Below, in pieces: positions 63,185 to 63,315 of a stretch of DNA of 63,315 bases. The notes beneath the pieces are model-generated. The model did no database searches. It was not told the origin of the DNA and saw only the letters and a program-made list of their open reading frames with translations. Position 1 is the stretch's first letter; each line of letters opens with the position of its first letter. This stretch comes from Deltaproteobacteria bacterium. GTDB taxonomy: Bacteria > Desulfobacterota > Binatia > Binatales > Binataceae. The DNA lies in contig JAJZAI010000017.1 in NCBI GenBank assembly GCA_021799495.1, forward strand, positions 1-63,315. The letters are read 5' to 3'. A program made the position numbers and the translations under genes.

Positions 63185-63315
63185 AAAGACTAGCAGGCTG
63201 TTGACGAAAGCGTTTGATTACTCAGTTTCATAGTTCTCGGCGGTGCGGCGGCGGCGGGTTCAGAGTTGCGGTTCGGCTGCCTTCGCCGACAGCGGTCGCG
63301 AACGGAGGTCCGCGG

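Overview
The window comes from a GC-rich bacterium (mid-60s percent GC by eye) with many GTG and TTG starts, short gaps and ATGA-type overlaps. The gene content (ribD-ribBA-nusB, holA-rpsT, ruvCAB, a class-A RNase P RNA, an A/V-type ATPase operon, GT39/PMT-like enzymes, amidohydrolases) would fit a Gram-negative lineage near Desulfobacterota or the Binatota. That placement is inference; no 16S rRNA is present. Lipobox-bearing proteins, an lptE remnant and an ABC-dependent polysaccharide locus support a two-membrane envelope.

Layout. 1-4.8 kb: riboflavin genes (ribD cut by the edge, ribBA), a 92-aa orphan, nusB, a 5'-truncated lptE remnant, holA and rpsT. 4.86-6.53 kb: a small accessory island bounded by same-orientation IS21-like end repeats. 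It holds an IS1-type transposase remnant, a 45-aa zinc-ribbon protein, an odd tRNA-Arg-like gene and a winged-helix gene. 6.5-22 kb: mazG, an esterase, a double GT-C glycosyltransferase fusion with a secreted partner, a lipoprotein, yebC-ruvC-ruvA-ruvB, a methyltransferase, a beta-helix protein and a cluster of oxidoreductase and hydrolase genes. 22.3-25.1 kb: two lipoprotein genes, then a tandem-repeat secreted protein and an AT-rich palindromic stretch flanked by a truncated second copy of the second lipoprotein gene. 25.2-42.8 kb: housekeeping genes (tRNA-Phe, gshB, rsmE, prmA, glpQ-like, dnaG, tRNA-Met, zinc-ribbon protein, rnpB, ArsA-like ATPase, rmuC, clpS, clpA, nadB, pgsA). 42.9-52.1 kb: tRNA-Gly and a nine-gene A/V-type ATPase operon ending in a universal stress protein gene. 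52.3-63.3 kb: an SGNH-hydrolase gene facing a long minus-strand polysaccharide operon (FkbM methyltransferase, Wzt ATPase, GT2, methyltransferase, five GT4 enzymes).

How the genes connect. The polysaccharide operon would assemble and modify a glycan exported by a Wzm/Wzt transporter; the Wzm permease is not in the window. The A/V-ATPase operon is complete for A, B, C(d), D, E, F, G-like, I and K, and its c subunit lacks the Ser/Thr residues of the sodium-binding consensus, so proton coupling is likelier. ClpS and ClpA form the usual N-degron adaptor and unfoldase pair. RuvC, RuvA and RuvB form the Holliday-junction resolvasome.

Most notable observations: the degraded DHBP-synthase half of RibBA; the apparent loss of leuS and the lptE 5' part between nusB and holA; the 4.86-6.53 kb island with a tRNA carrying a 6-nt anticodon loop and a zinc-ribbon microprotein with an operator-like palindrome over its start; the double GT-C fusion; and the duplicated-lipoprotein locus around an AT-rich palindromic stretch.
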